DNA of 64,000 nt from Methylobacterium sp. J-026. GTDB taxonomy: Bacteria; Pseudomonadota; Alphaproteobacteria; Rhizobiales; Beijerinckiaceae. The stretch is from positions 50,650-114,649 of the forward strand of contig NZ_JAKSYC010000343.1 of assembly GCF_022829585.1 (NCBI RefSeq), read 5' to 3'. Shown piece by piece: positions 1-9,009 of this stretch. Made by a program: the position numbers and the translations under genes. Under the pieces are notes generated by a model. That model was given only the letters and a program-made list of their open reading frames with translations. It was not told where the DNA came from and did not search any database. Each line of letters opens with the position of its first letter. Within the stretch, counting starts at the first letter, position 1.

Positions 1-205
1 CGGTCGCAGGTCGTGGACCGATAGGTCTAACCGCACAGCGTCGTAAGGCGAATCTTCCGTTTGGCGGTCCCCGAAGTCGGCCGGAAGATCGAACCCCGGC
101 ACCGGTCACGTTTTTGAGAGGGTCCGTCGATCGCGGCACGCCGTTCCGGGTCGGCGCGGCGGGGCCTTGGCACCCACCGTACCCGCGTGGTTTGGGTTCG
201 ACATC

Positions 206-1216
206 ATGTCCGTCGACCCCGCCATCGATCTGCCCCCGGCTGCTCCGACCCCCGGGGCGCGGCGGCGATTGCCGATCATCGATGCGGCGCGCGCCACGGC
301 CCTCGTCGCCATGGCGAGCTACCACGGGCTCTGGGACCTCGGATATCTCCGGCTGACCACCGAGAACTACGCCCTGACGCCAGCCGGCCACCGCGCCGCC
401 GAAACCATCGCCGGCAGCTTCCTGATCCTCGTCGGAATCGGGCTCGTCCTGATGAACGGCCGGGGCCTCCGCCTCCGGCCGACCCTGATGCGGCTCGCGC
501 GCATCGGCGGTGCGGCCGCCCTGGTGACCCTCGGGACCTGGATCGCGTTCCCCGACGCCTACGTGTTCTTCGGCATTCTGCACTGCATCGCGTTGTCGAG
601 CGTGCTGGCGCTGCCCTTCCTGTTCGTGCCCGTACCGATCACCGCCCTGGCGGCAGCCCTGGTGCTTTCCGCACCGCATCTCATGCATGCGGCGGTGCTG
701 GATGCGCCCGCGCTGTTCTTCCTGGGCCTCGGATCGGTGACGCCGCGGACCAACGATTACGTCCCGCTGTTCCCCTGGTTCGGCTTGGTGCTCGCCGGGA
801 TCGTCCTCGGCCGGGTCGGCCTGCCCAGGCTCGCGGGCTCGCGCCTCGGCGCCTGGTCACCGCGCTCGGCCCTCGGTCGCGGCGCGACCTTCGCGGGGCG
901 CCACAGTCTCGCGGTTTACCTGATCCACCAGCCGGTTCTGCTCGCCCTGCTCACCGGCGTGGTGGCGGTCACCGGTTCGAACCCGCGTGCCGGTCTCCGC
1001 TCGTTCCGCGCCGATTACGTGACGATCTGCACCCGCACCGGCGGCGAGCCGCCGCTCTGCCGGATCGCCGCCCGCTGCACGTCGGACGCGCTCCTCAAGG
1101 AGGATCTCTTCCGGGAGGACGGCAGGCCGTTCAGCGTGCCGGAGCGGCTGCGGGCTCAGGCGCTGTCGCAGGGGTGCTACAGCACCATCGAGAATGCCGC
1201 GCACGCGCCGCACTGA
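206..1216 (+). CDS. DUF1624 (heparan-alpha-glucosaminide N-acetyltransferase-like) membrane protein
   Basis: A 336-residue polytopic inner-membrane protein. After a proline-rich leader, about residues 23-50 carry the DUF1624 opening signature: a conserved D-A-x-R-A stretch, then a histidine and an aspartate (H40, D44) in S-Y-H-G-L-W-D-L. Several hydrophobic segments follow. The family is related to lysosomal heparan-alpha-glucosaminide acetyltransferase and to OpgC-like acyltransferases, so membrane acyl transfer to a sugar is plausible, but the substrate is unknown. I chose the ATG at 206; an in-frame ATG at 167 would add 13 residues with no family support. The cysteine-containing tail after about residue 270 is not membrane-like and may be a periplasmic or cytoplasmic extension. 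It ends 23 bases before the converging efp gene. Confidence 0.75.
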   Translation: MSVDPAIDLPPAAPTPGARRRLPIIDAARATALVAMASYHGLWDLGYLRLTTENYALTPAGHRAAETIAGSFLILVGIGLVLMNGRGLRLRPTLMRLARIGGAAALVTLGTWIAFPDAYVFFGILHCIALSSVLALPFLFVPVPITALAAALVLSAPHLMHAAVLDAPALFFLGLGSVTPRTNDYVPLFPWFGLVLAGIVLGRVGLPRLAGSRLGAWSPRSALGRGATFAGRHSLAVYLIHQPVLLALLTGVVAVTGSNPRAGLRSFRADYVTICTRTGGEPPLCRIAARCTSDALLKEDLFREDGRPFSVPERLRAQALSQGCYSTIENAAHAPH

Positions 1217-1239
1217 CGCGCGCTGCGACGGTCGCCGGC

Positions 1240-1806
1240 TCAATCCTTGGCGCGTTCCACGTAAGCCCCGTCGGCGGTCATGACGACGACGCGCGTCCCG
1301 GCCGCGATATGCGGCGGTACGGTGGTGCGCACGCCGTTCGACAGGGTGGCGGGCTTGTAGGACGAGGAGGCAGTCTGCCCCTTCAACACCGGCTCGGTCT
1401 CGGTGACCTCCAGGGTCACGCGCTGCGGCAGCTCGATCGTCAGCGGCACGTCGTTATGGACGGACAGCATGACCGCCATGCCCTCCTGGAGATACGGGGC
1501 GGCGTCACCGACCACGTCCGCCGGCACCGCGACCTGCTCGTAGCTCTCGGGATTCATGAAGTGGAACCCCTCGGCGTCGCTGTACAGGAAGGTGTGCTCG
1601 CGATCCTCCACGAAGGCGCGCTCGACCTGCTCCGTGGTCCGGTACCGCTCGGACACCTTCACGCCGTCCGTGATGCGGCGCATGTCGAGCTGGGTCACCG
1701 GCGTGCCCTTGCCGGGATGGATGTTCTCGGCGAACAGGATCACGTAGAGCTTGCCGTCTTTGTCGACGACGTTGCCCTTACGGAGCGTTGAGGCGATCAC
1801 CTTCAC
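1240..1806 (-). CDS. efp: Elongation factor P
   Basis: A 188-residue elongation factor P, the usual length. It binds the ribosome between the P and E sites and rescues stalling at consecutive prolines. The start is the GTG at 1806, giving the canonical K-V-I-A-S-T-L-R-K-G-N opening. An AGGA lies 9 bases upstream, and longer in-frame starts add residues absent from the family. The N-terminal KOW-like domain carries the modification loop H-P-G-K-G with the lysine at residue 33, equivalent to E. coli Lys34. The S1-like C-terminal domain ends V-V-M-T-A-D-G-A-Y-V-E-R. The divergently placed epmA and epmB starting at 1992 encode the enzymes expected to beta-lysylate this lysine, so the two units form one functional module. 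Confidence 0.96.
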   Translation of the reverse strand: MKVIASTLRKGNVVDKDGKLYVILFAENIHPGKGTPVTQLDMRRITDGVKVSERYRTTEQVERAFVEDREHTFLYSDAEGFHFMNPESYEQVAVPADVVGDAAPYLQEGMAVMLSVHNDVPLTIELPQRVTLEVTETEPVLKGQTASSSYKPATLSNGVRTTVPPHIAAGTRVVVMTADGAYVERAKD

Positions 1807-1991
1807 GGAATGGCGTCCTGCATTGACATGGGGAGCGGCACGCGCCAAGCGCGGGCTCTGCGTTTCGGACCCTCGCCACTATCGCATCTGCGTCCCGGTT
1901 GCCAGCGGGCGCCGAACCGTCGACGCGAGCCGACACCGGGTCCGTCGCGAACGCGTCGGCCCTGCGGCCGGACGGGGCCGAGGATGAGCCT

Positions 1992-3077
1992 GTGCCGAAC
2001 CCAGCCGACCCTCGCCCGGCCCTGACCGCCTCGCCGCCCCGATGGTGGACTCCGGACCGCCATGCCGACCGCCGTCCGGCGCTGATCCTGCGCAACAGGC
2101 TCCTGGCGGCGATCCGGGCGTGGTTCGCTGCGGGCGACTTCGTCGAGGTGGAGGCGGCCTGCCTCCAGGTCTCGCCGGGCAACGAGGCGCATCTCTCGGC
2201 CTTCGCCACCGAGGCCGTCGGCGCGAGCGGCGCGCGCACGCCGCTCTATCTCCACACCTCGCCGGAATTCGCCTGCAAGAAGCTGCTGGCCGCCGGCGAG
2301 ACGCGGCTGTTCAGCGTCGCCCGCGTGTTCCGCAACCGCGAGCGCGGGCCGCTGCACCATCCGGAATTCACGATGCTGGAATGGTATCGGGCCGGCGCGC
2401 CCTATACGGCGCTGATGGCGGATTGCATCGCATTGATTCGGCAGTCTGCCGCCACCGCGGAACTGCGCCGCTTCGTCTTTCGCGGCCGGGAGGCCGATCC
2501 CTACGCGGAGCCCGAGCGGCTGACCCTGGCCGAGGCCTTCGACCGGTTCGCGGGGATCGACCTGCTCGCCACCGTCACGCGCACCGGCGAGACCGATCGG
2601 GACGCCCTCGCCCGCATGGTCGCCGGTGCGGACCTGCGTGTCGCGCCGGACGATACCTGGGCCGACCTGTTCTCCCGGGTCCTCGTGGCGCGCATCGAGC
2701 CGCATCTCGGCATCGGACGGCCGACGATCCTGTGCGAGTATCCGGTGAGCGAGGCGGCGCTTGCCAGACCGGCGCCGCACGATCGCCGGGTGGCCGAGCG
2801 TTTCGAACTCTATGTCTGCGGGGTCGAACTCGCCAACGCGTTCGGCGAACTGACCGACCCGGAGGAACAGCGCCGCCGCTTCGAGATCGAGATGGCGGAG
2901 AAGGTCCGCGTCTACGGCGAACGCTATCCGATCGACGAGGAGTTCCTCGCTGCCCTCGCGACGATGCCGGACGCGTCAGGGATCGCCCTGGGCTTCGACC
3001 GGCTGGCGATGCTCGCCTGCGGCGCCGGCCGTATCGAGGATGTCATCTGGACCCCCGTGGCGGAGACCCTGGCGTGA
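1992..3077 (+). CDS. epmA: EF-P (R)-beta-lysine ligase EpmA (PoxA/GenX), class II lysyl-tRNA synthetase-like
   Basis: EpmA is a truncated class II lysyl-tRNA synthetase paralogue. It activates (R)-beta-lysine with ATP and transfers it to the EF-P loop lysine instead of to tRNA. Class II motif 2 is clear at about residues 112-132 (F-R-N-R-E, then H-H-P-E-F-T-M-L-E-W-Y), and motif 3 ends in G-F-D-R-L-A-M-L. There is no OB-fold anticodon domain, as expected for EpmA. I chose GTG 1992 (361 residues) because GAGGA precedes it; an in-frame start at 1899 would add a low-complexity leader. The stop overlaps the GTG of epmB by four bases (GTGA), indicating translational coupling. Efp is divergent across a 185-base gap that must hold both promoters. 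Confidence 0.93.
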   Translation: MPNPADPRPALTASPPRWWTPDRHADRRPALILRNRLLAAIRAWFAAGDFVEVEAACLQVSPGNEAHLSAFATEAVGASGARTPLYLHTSPEFACKKLLAAGETRLFSVARVFRNRERGPLHHPEFTMLEWYRAGAPYTALMADCIALIRQSAATAELRRFVFRGREADPYAEPERLTLAEAFDRFAGIDLLATVTRTGETDRDALARMVAGADLRVAPDDTWADLFSRVLVARIEPHLGIGRPTILCEYPVSEAALARPAPHDRRVAERFELYVCGVELANAFGELTDPEEQRRRFEIEMAEKVRVYGERYPIDEEFLAALATMPDASGIALGFDRLAMLACGAGRIEDVIWTPVAETLA

Positions 3078-4117
3078 CCGATACCCTGCGCAGCGCCGAC
3101 GACTTGGCCGCCGCCGGCCTGATCTCCGGCGTCGAGGCCGAGGTGCTGCGCACGGTGCTGGCCCGCTACGCCGTGTCGCTGACACCCGACATGGCCGAGC
3201 TGATCGATCCGACCGACCCGGACGATCCCATCGCCCGCCAATTCGTGCCCACCGCGGAGGAAGTCCGGATCGCGCCGGAGGAGCGTGCCGACCCGATCGG
3301 CGACGCCGCCCACGCGCCGGTGACCGGGATCGTCCACCGCTACCCCGACCGCGTGCTGCTCAAGCCGCTGCACGTCTGCCCCGTCTATTGCCGCTTCTGC
3401 TTCCGCCGGGAAATGGTCGGGCCGAATGGCCTCGGGACGCTGGGCGAGGACGAGCTGGAGGCCGCCATGGCCTACATCGCCGGCGATCCGCGGATCTGGG
3501 AGGTGGTGCTCACCGGCGGCGACCCGTTCGCGCTCTCGGCAAGACGCCTCGGAATCATCGCGGGGCGGCTGTCGGCCATCGACCACGTGCGCGTGCTGCG
3601 GATCCACACCCGCGTCCCCGTGGTCCGGCCCGACAGCGTGACGGATCCGCTCGTGCGCGCCCTGCGGACGTTCGGAGGCGCGGTCTTCGTCGCCCTGCAC
3701 GCCAACCACCCGCGTGAGTTCACGCCGGGCGCCCGTGCCGCCTGCGCCCGTCTGATCGATGCCGGCATCCCGATGGTGAGCCAGTCCGTGCTCCTGCGCG
3801 GCATCAACGACGATGCGGCGACGCTGGAGGCCCTGATGCGGACCTTCGTCGAGAACCGGATCAAGCCCTACTACCTGCACCACGGCGATCTCGCCCCGGG
3901 CACAGCCCACCTCCGCACCGGTCTCGCGGAGGGACAGACCCTGATGCGGACCCTGCGCGGGCGGCTCTCGGGGCTCGCACAGCCCACCTACGTGCTCGAC
4001 ATTCCCGGCGGCTACGGCAAGGTGCCGGTCGGGCCCAGCTATCTGCGCGACACCGCCGACGGGCAGCGGGTGACCGATCCGGACGGGCGCGAGCATCCCT
4101 ATCCGCCCGAGGCATGA
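3074..4117 (+). CDS. epmB: EF-P L-lysine 2,3-aminomutase EpmB (radical SAM)
   Basis: A 347-residue radical SAM and PLP enzyme of the KamA/YjeK family. It converts L-lysine to the (R)-beta-lysine used by EpmA. The iron-sulfur CxxxCxxC motif is at C102, C106 and C109 within H-V-C-P-V-Y-C-R-F-C-F. T-G-G-D-P follows as the SAM-binding glycine stretch. The C-terminal region has the K-P-Y-Y-L-H-H-G-D segment, typical of the PLP-lysine part of the family. The start is the GTG that overlaps the epmA stop. The length suits EpmB rather than the longer clostridial lysine-degrading KamA, and the context with efp and epmA makes this assignment firm. A GST gene begins 9 bases downstream and may be co-transcribed. 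Confidence 0.94.
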   Translation: MTDTLRSADDLAAAGLISGVEAEVLRTVLARYAVSLTPDMAELIDPTDPDDPIARQFVPTAEEVRIAPEERADPIGDAAHAPVTGIVHRYPDRVLLKPLHVCPVYCRFCFRREMVGPNGLGTLGEDELEAAMAYIAGDPRIWEVVLTGGDPFALSARRLGIIAGRLSAIDHVRVLRIHTRVPVVRPDSVTDPLVRALRTFGGAVFVALHANHPREFTPGARAACARLIDAGIPMVSQSVLLRGINDDAATLEALMRTFVENRIKPYYLHHGDLAPGTAHLRTGLAEGQTLMRTLRGRLSGLAQPTYVLDIPGGYGKVPVGPSYLRDTADGQRVTDPDGREHPYPPEA

Positions 4118-4126
4118 GGAAGACGC

Positions 4127-4744
4127 GTGACGCAGCGCAGGCTCTGGGGACGGCTCACCTCGGTGAACGTCCAGAAGGCGGTCTGGGGGCTCGACGAGGC
4201 CGGACTGGCCTACGAGCAAATCGCGGCCGGCGGCGCCTACGGAATCGTCGCCGATCCCGCGTACCGCGCCCTGAACCCGAACGGCCTGGTCCCGACGCTG
4301 GAGGAGGACGGCTTCGTCCTCTGGGAGTCGAACGCGATCCTCCGCTATCTCGCGGCGATCAACCCGGGCCTCGCGCTGCCGGATGATCCCCGCGCCCGCG
4401 CCCACGTCGAGCAGTGGCTCGATTGGCAGGCCACCAGCTTCACGCCCGCCATGCGCGACGCCTTCTGGCAACTCTATCGGTCGTCGGCGCCCGACCGCAG
4501 CGTCATCGCGGCTTCGGTCGCCAAGACCGAGGCCATGGCGGCGATCCTCGACGCGCATCTCGCGGAACGCGACTACGTGGTCGGGGACCGGTTCGGCATC
4601 ACCGATATTGCCCTCGGCTGCGCGGCGCATCGCTGGCTGAACCTCCCCACCGACCGCGTCGAGCGCCCGGCGCTGCGGCGATGGTACGCGCGCCTCGCCG
4701 CGCGGCCGGCGGCGGCCCGGGCACTCGGCGAGCCCATCGCCTGA
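4127..4744 (+). CDS. Glutathione S-transferase family protein
   Basis: A 205-residue cytosolic GST. The N-terminal thioredoxin-like half has G-R-L-T-S-V-N-V-Q-K near the start (the glutathione-binding position) and W-E-S-N-A-I-L-R-Y-L at about residues 65-75, the E-S pair that contacts the gamma-glutamyl group. The helical C-terminal half contains the conserved F-G-I-T-D-I-A aspartate of the folding N-capping box. The start is GTG 4127 with GAGGAAGA just upstream, 9 bases after epmB. It is probably co-transcribed with the EF-P modification genes, but nothing shows a role in EF-P modification. The substrate is unknown. Confidence 0.88.
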   Translation: MTQRRLWGRLTSVNVQKAVWGLDEAGLAYEQIAAGGAYGIVADPAYRALNPNGLVPTLEEDGFVLWESNAILRYLAAINPGLALPDDPRARAHVEQWLDWQATSFTPAMRDAFWQLYRSSAPDRSVIAASVAKTEAMAAILDAHLAERDYVVGDRFGITDIALGCAAHRWLNLPTDRVERPALRRWYARLAARPAAARALGEPIA

Positions 4745-4822
4745 GGGCTTGGCGGCCCAGGTCTCGGCCCTGACAGGTGGCGCTGGTGCTCGGACAGGCG
4801 CCTGTGCGGCCCCTGAACAGGA

Positions 4823-6346
4823 TCACACCGTGGCGCCGATCTGCCAGGGCGCGAATTCCGAGGACCCGAAATCGAACTGCTCGCTCTTGGTCCGCTCGCC
4901 CCCCGCGACGCGCAGGATCTGTTCGAAGATCCGGCGCCCGGCCTGCTCGACGCTCTCCGCCCCGTCGAGGATCGTGCCGCAATTCACGTCCATGTCCTCC
5001 TCCAGCCGGCGATACATGGCCGAGTTCGTGGCGATCTTGATGGAGGGGGCCGGCTTGCAGCCGAACACGCTGCCGCGGCCGGTTGTGAAGCAGACGAGAT
5101 TCGCGCCGCCCGCCACCTGCCCGGTCGCCGAGACCGGGTCGTAGCCGGGTGTGTCCATGAACACGAAGCCCTTGGCGGTCACGGGGTCGGCGTAGCGCAG
5201 GACGTCGACGAGGTTGGTGCTCCCGGCCTTGGCCATGGCGCCCAGGGATTTCTCCAGGATCGTCGTGAGGCCCCCGGCCTTGTTGCCGGGCGACGGGTTG
5301 GCGTCGATCTCCGATCCCTCTTTGCGGGTATAGTCCTCCCACCAGCGCATCAGGTCGACGAGCTTCTGGCCGATCTCTGGGCTCACGGCACGGCGGGTGA
5401 ACAGGTGCTCCGCCCCATAGGTCTCGGTGGTCTCCGAGAGGATCACCGTGCCGCCGTTCCGGACCACGAGGTCGCTGGCGATCCCGAGCGCGGGATTGGC
5501 CGAGACCCCCGAATAGCCGTCCGAACCGCCGCATTGCAGGGCGACGATCAGCTCGCCCGCCGGCACCGGTTCGCGGCGGACCACGTCGGCCTCGGCCAGG
5601 ATGCCCTTCACGAAGTCGATTCCGGCCTCGACGGTCCTGCGGGTGCCGCCCAGCGCCTGGATGTTCATGCTGCGGATCCGATCGCCGAGCCCCTGCTCGT
5701 CCAGGAAGGCGCCGATCTGGTTCACCTCGCAGCCGAGCCCGATCATCACGATGTGCGAGAAGTTGACGTGCCGGGCATAGCCCGCGAGCGTCCGGCGCAG
5801 GAGTCGCAGCGGCTCGCCCATCGCCATGCCGCAACCGGTCTTGTGGGTCAGCGCCACGACGCCGTCGACGTTCGGATAGGCGGCGAGCGGGTCGAGGCCG
5901 AGGATCGGGTGCCGCCGGAACGCGTCGGCGATGAGATCCGCCACGTGGGCGCTGCAATTCACCGAGGTCAGGATGCCGACGTAATTGCGGGTCGCCACGC
6001 GCCCGTCGGGCCGGCGGATGCCCTGGAAAGTCGCTTGCGGCGTGATGCTCTGCGTCGGTCGGACATCGACCCCGAACGCGTAGTCGCGGGCGAATGCGCC
6101 CATGCCGAGATTGTGGACGTGGACATGCTGTCCGGCGGCGATGTCGGCCTTCGCGAAGCCGATGATCTGGCCGTACTTGAGCACCGGCGCGCCGCTGCGA
6201 TGCGGGCGCACCGCCACCTTGTGGCCCGCCGGGATCCGCTCGGCCGCGGTCACGCCGTCCGCGACCGGCGTGCCGGGCTCGATCGCGGCCCGGGCGACGA
6301 CGACGCCGTCGTCGGGGCGCAGGGCGATGACGGGAAAAGCGGTCAT
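4823..6346 (-). CDS. UxaA-family altronate/galactarate-type dehydratase (SAF + UxaA domains)
   Basis: A 507-residue fused enzyme: a small N-terminal SAF domain (about residues 1-90) and a large UxaA/GarD dehydratase domain. Signatures include V-H-V-H-N-L in SAF, K-T-G-C-G near residue 160, G-L-G-C-E-V-N-Q, C-G-G-S-D-G-Y-S-G, and S-P-G-N-K-A-G-G, all matching altronate/galactarate dehydratases. These iron-dependent enzymes remove water from aldonic or aldaric acids to give 2-keto-3-deoxy acids. I chose ATG 6346 because GAGGAG sits 6 bases upstream. An alternative ATG at 6385 overlaps the transporter stop (ATGA) and would add 13 residues. Whether it acts on altronate, galactarate or another sugar acid cannot be told. 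The adjacent transporter and dehydrogenase indicate a catabolic unit. Confidence 0.85.
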   Translation of the reverse strand: MTAFPVIALRPDDGVVVARAAIEPGTPVADGVTAAERIPAGHKVAVRPHRSGAPVLKYGQIIGFAKADIAAGQHVHVHNLGMGAFARDYAFGVDVRPTQSITPQATFQGIRRPDGRVATRNYVGILTSVNCSAHVADLIADAFRRHPILGLDPLAAYPNVDGVVALTHKTGCGMAMGEPLRLLRRTLAGYARHVNFSHIVMIGLGCEVNQIGAFLDEQGLGDRIRSMNIQALGGTRRTVEAGIDFVKGILAEADVVRREPVPAGELIVALQCGGSDGYSGVSANPALGIASDLVVRNGGTVILSETTETYGAEHLFTRRAVSPEIGQKLVDLMRWWEDYTRKEGSEIDANPSPGNKAGGLTTILEKSLGAMAKAGSTNLVDVLRYADPVTAKGFVFMDTPGYDPVSATGQVAGGANLVCFTTGRGSVFGCKPAPSIKIATNSAMYRRLEEDMDVNCGTILDGAESVEQAGRRIFEQILRVAGGERTKSEQFDFGSSEFAPWQIGATV

Positions 6347-6381
6347 GGGGCTCTCCTCGGGATGCGTCACGGTCGCGTCGC

Positions 6382-7692
6382 TCATCGGGCCGGCTCGGGG
6401 CGGAGCGCCGGGGCGCGGGCGTCCCGGACCGGCAGCGGCGCGATCTCGCCGACCACGAACAGGTAGATGAAGGCGCCGAGCAGGCAGAAGCCGCCGGCCA
6501 CCATCAGCGGGATGGCGAACGAGCCCTGCGTGACGGTGAGCATGATTCCGGTGAAGGTCGTCGTCACGATGCCGGCGACGTTCGAGGCGAAGTTCTGGAT
6601 CCCGCCGATCGAGGCCACGTGGGCCGGCGTCGGCGCCACGTCGCCGGGCAGCGCCCAGATCGACGCGGCCGTGAAGGCGAGGCTGCCATAGGCCACGGCG
6701 AAGCACAGCAGGGCGACGTAGACGTTGGGCGCGATGATCGACAGCGTGATCACCGAGGACATCAGCATGCCGCCGACCAGGCAGGTCTTGCGGGCGGCGG
6801 TGAGGCTCCAGCCCCGGCGATAGAGAGCGTCCGAAGCGAAGCCGCCGAGCCAGCCCGCGGGGATCGAGGCGAGGGCCGGCAGAGTACCCAGGGTGCCGAG
6901 TTCCGCCAGCGAGAAGCCCCGGGCCTTGATCAGGTAGGTCGGGAACCACGTGATGAAGAAGTAGATCACGAAGTTCAGGCAGAAGAACCCGGCCATCATC
7001 CCCCAGACGGTGCGGTACCGGAACAGGGACAGCCACGGCACCTGAGTCTGCGCCTCGGCGGCATCGACGGCCTTCGGCCGCTCCTGCGCGGCGCGGAGCC
7101 GGGCGAGGTCCTCCGGCGCGACGGCGGGGTGGTTCTCGGGCTCGCGGTAGAGCCACATCCAGAACACGGCCCAGACGAAGCCGAGCAGCCCGGTGACAAT
7201 GAACGATTCGCGCCAGCCCAGCGTCGCGATCACCCAGGAGACCAGGGGGATCGCCAGCGCCGATCCGACCCGCGAGCCGCTGTCGAAGATGCTGCTGGCA
7301 AAGCTGCGCTCGCTCCGCGGGAACCACGAGGCCGCGACCTTGGCGAAGGACGGGTAGGCCCCGGCCTCGCCGACGCCGAGCAGCATGCGCAGGCCGAGCA
7401 GCGACAGGAAGCCCCGGCCGGCGGCGGTCAGCGCCGTGCAGGCCGACCACCAGACCACCGCCGCCACCAGCGACAGCCGCGCCCCGACCCGGTCGGCGAC
7501 GTAGCCGAAGGGCAGCTGCATGATCGCGTAGGTCCAGAAGAAGCCCGACAGGATCAGGCCCAGGTCAGTGGTGTTCAGCCCGAGCTCCTTGGCCATGGAG
7601 GGGGCCGCGACCGCGAGGTTGGCGCGGTCGATGTAGTTGATCGCGTTGGCGGCCATGCACAGGCCGATCATGAGCCAGCGTAAGCGGGGCAT
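6382..7692 (-). CDS. MFS transporter, anion:cation symporter (sugar-acid) family
   Basis: A 436-residue, twelve-helix major facilitator. The opening helix reads N-Y-I-D-R-A-N-L-A-V-A-A-P, the hallmark of the ACS subfamily that takes up D-galactonate, glucarate, hexuronates and related anions. The first cytoplasmic loop contains G-Y-V-A-D-R-V-G-A-R (MFS motif A). Its gene lies directly upstream of the UxaA-type dehydratase, with stop and alternative start overlapping, and about 110 bases downstream of the Ldh2-type dehydrogenase. The natural reading is an inner-membrane importer for the sugar acid degraded by this cluster. The C-terminus is a short basic tail. Confidence 0.88.
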   Translation of the reverse strand: MPRLRWLMIGLCMAANAINYIDRANLAVAAPSMAKELGLNTTDLGLILSGFFWTYAIMQLPFGYVADRVGARLSLVAAVVWWSACTALTAAGRGFLSLLGLRMLLGVGEAGAYPSFAKVAASWFPRSERSFASSIFDSGSRVGSALAIPLVSWVIATLGWRESFIVTGLLGFVWAVFWMWLYREPENHPAVAPEDLARLRAAQERPKAVDAAEAQTQVPWLSLFRYRTVWGMMAGFFCLNFVIYFFITWFPTYLIKARGFSLAELGTLGTLPALASIPAGWLGGFASDALYRRGWSLTAARKTCLVGGMLMSSVITLSIIAPNVYVALLCFAVAYGSLAFTAASIWALPGDVAPTPAHVASIGGIQNFASNVAGIVTTTFTGIMLTVTQGSFAIPLMVAGGFCLLGAFIYLFVVGEIAPLPVRDARAPALRPEPAR

Positions 7693-7802
7693 CGTGCTCC
7701 TCCCGAAACGCGGGGATGGCGTCCCCGTCTGGAGCGGCGCCCCCGTTTTGGCCGGGGGTCGCCGCGGTCTCGTCCGATCAGATCCGCTTCCGCGGACCCG
7801 GC

Positions 7803-8873
7803 TCAGTCACGGTAGGCGTCCCCGTCGAGCCCGTGCGGCCGGCCCGCGGCCAGGAGCGTCTCCCAAACCGGCTCCGGCAACGGGACCCCCTCGGCGAGGC
7901 GCTGGGCGCGCATGCGGCGCTCCGGCTCGCCGGGCAGCAGCACCTCGGCGCCCGGCATCGGCCGGGCGCTCTTGAAGAAGTCGAGATAGGTCCGCGCCTC
8001 GGTGGCGAGGGCGTCCTCGGCCCCGAAGGCTTCGGGCCTCACGTAGATCGACAGCATGCCGTTGCAGATCCGCCGCCGGCCCGGACCCGCCGTGCCGGAA
8101 CCGGTGAGCGCCCCGGCGAGCAGCTCGCACATCAGGGCGAGGCCCGAGCCCTTGTGCTCGCCGAAGGCGCGGATCGCACCGGTGCCGCGCTGGTTGTCGC
8201 GGGCGTCCCCGTCGAGGGGGCCGAACAGCGTCGCGGGATCGGCGCTGAGGCGACCGTCCGGTTCGATCAGCGCGCCCGCCGGCAGCGGCTTGCCGCCCCG
8301 GGACGCGACCAGCACCTTGCCCTCGGCTACGGCCGAGGTGGCGAAATCGAGGATGACCGGCTCGGAATCCGGCACCGGGAAGCCGGCCGCGAAGGGGGCC
8401 GTGGAGAACCGCCGCTCGACGGAGCCGAAGGGCGCCACCAGCAGGCTCCCCGACACGTTGACGAAATGGACCGAGACCAGCCCCGACGCGGCGGCGCGCT
8501 CCGCCCATTCGCCGATCCGGCCGAGATGCCCGGCATGCCGGAGCGCGACGATCGCCACGCCGTTCGCCTGCGCCTTGGCGATCCCGAGATCGGTGGCGAA
8601 GGGCCCGGCGGTCTGCCCGAACCCGTAATGCGCGTCGATTAGGGCGAAGCACGGGGCGTCGCTGACGATCTCAGGGACCCGGCCCGCCTCGACCTCGCCC
8701 GCGCGCAGCCACTCCACGTAGCGGGTGACCCGGACGACGCCGTGGCTGTCGTGGCCGGTGAGGTTGGCGGCGACCAGGAAACGGCCGATCCGCTCCGCCT
8801 CCGCCTCCGCGCAACCCTCGCGGAAGAAGATGTCCCGCACATAGGCGGACAGCCTATCGGCCGAGATCCGCAT
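7803..8873 (-). CDS. Ldh2/malate-lactate dehydrogenase family NAD(P)-dependent oxidoreductase
   Basis: A 356-residue member of the Ldh_2 family (malate, ureidoglycolate and 2,3-diketo-L-gulonate dehydrogenases), which is unrelated in fold to classical lactate dehydrogenase. Visible family blocks: G-H-D-S-H-G-V-V-R near residue 40 with the catalytic histidine, H-A-G-H-L-G-R near 115, D-F-A-T-S-A-V-A-E-G-K near 180, and E-H-K-G-S-G-L near 240. It reduces or oxidises a 2-keto/2-hydroxy acid with NAD(P). It is the first gene of a minus-strand unit with the ACS transporter and UxaA-type dehydratase, so it probably handles a keto or hydroxy acid from the same sugar-acid route. The exact substrate is not inferable. 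No regulator gene is adjacent. Confidence 0.86.
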   Translation of the reverse strand: MRISADRLSAYVRDIFFREGCAEAEAERIGRFLVAANLTGHDSHGVVRVTRYVEWLRAGEVEAGRVPEIVSDAPCFALIDAHYGFGQTAGPFATDLGIAKAQANGVAIVALRHAGHLGRIGEWAERAAASGLVSVHFVNVSGSLLVAPFGSVERRFSTAPFAAGFPVPDSEPVILDFATSAVAEGKVLVASRGGKPLPAGALIEPDGRLSADPATLFGPLDGDARDNQRGTGAIRAFGEHKGSGLALMCELLAGALTGSGTAGPGRRRICNGMLSIYVRPEAFGAEDALATEARTYLDFFKSARPMPGAEVLLPGEPERRMRAQRLAEGVPLPEPVWETLLAAGRPHGLDGDAYRD

Positions 8874-9009
8874 GCCGTTACCTCCCTGGCCGCGCCTCGC
8901 CGGGCGCGTGCGGGACGAAGCTAGCGCTCAAGGACGTGCCGCGCGAGCACCGGCGGTGACGTCCGAGCGGACCTGTCGTCCGATCGAAACATCGTCGGCG
9001 CGGGGCCCG

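Noticed and set aside
960..1000. A tRNA T-arm-like GGTTCGAACCC
   Set aside because: It lies inside the DUF1624 coding region, and no acceptor, D or anticodon arm can be drawn around it.
2042..3070. The N-terminal half of a 691-codon plus-strand frame ending at 4117
   Set aside because: Only the part from 3074 onward is real (epmB). The earlier part is an out-of-frame Arg/Pro-rich reading of epmA.
4794..4805. Perfect palindrome ACAGGCGCCTGT between the GST and dehydratase genes
   Set aside because: Too short and without a loop or companion site. In a GC-rich convergent gap it is readily explained by chance.
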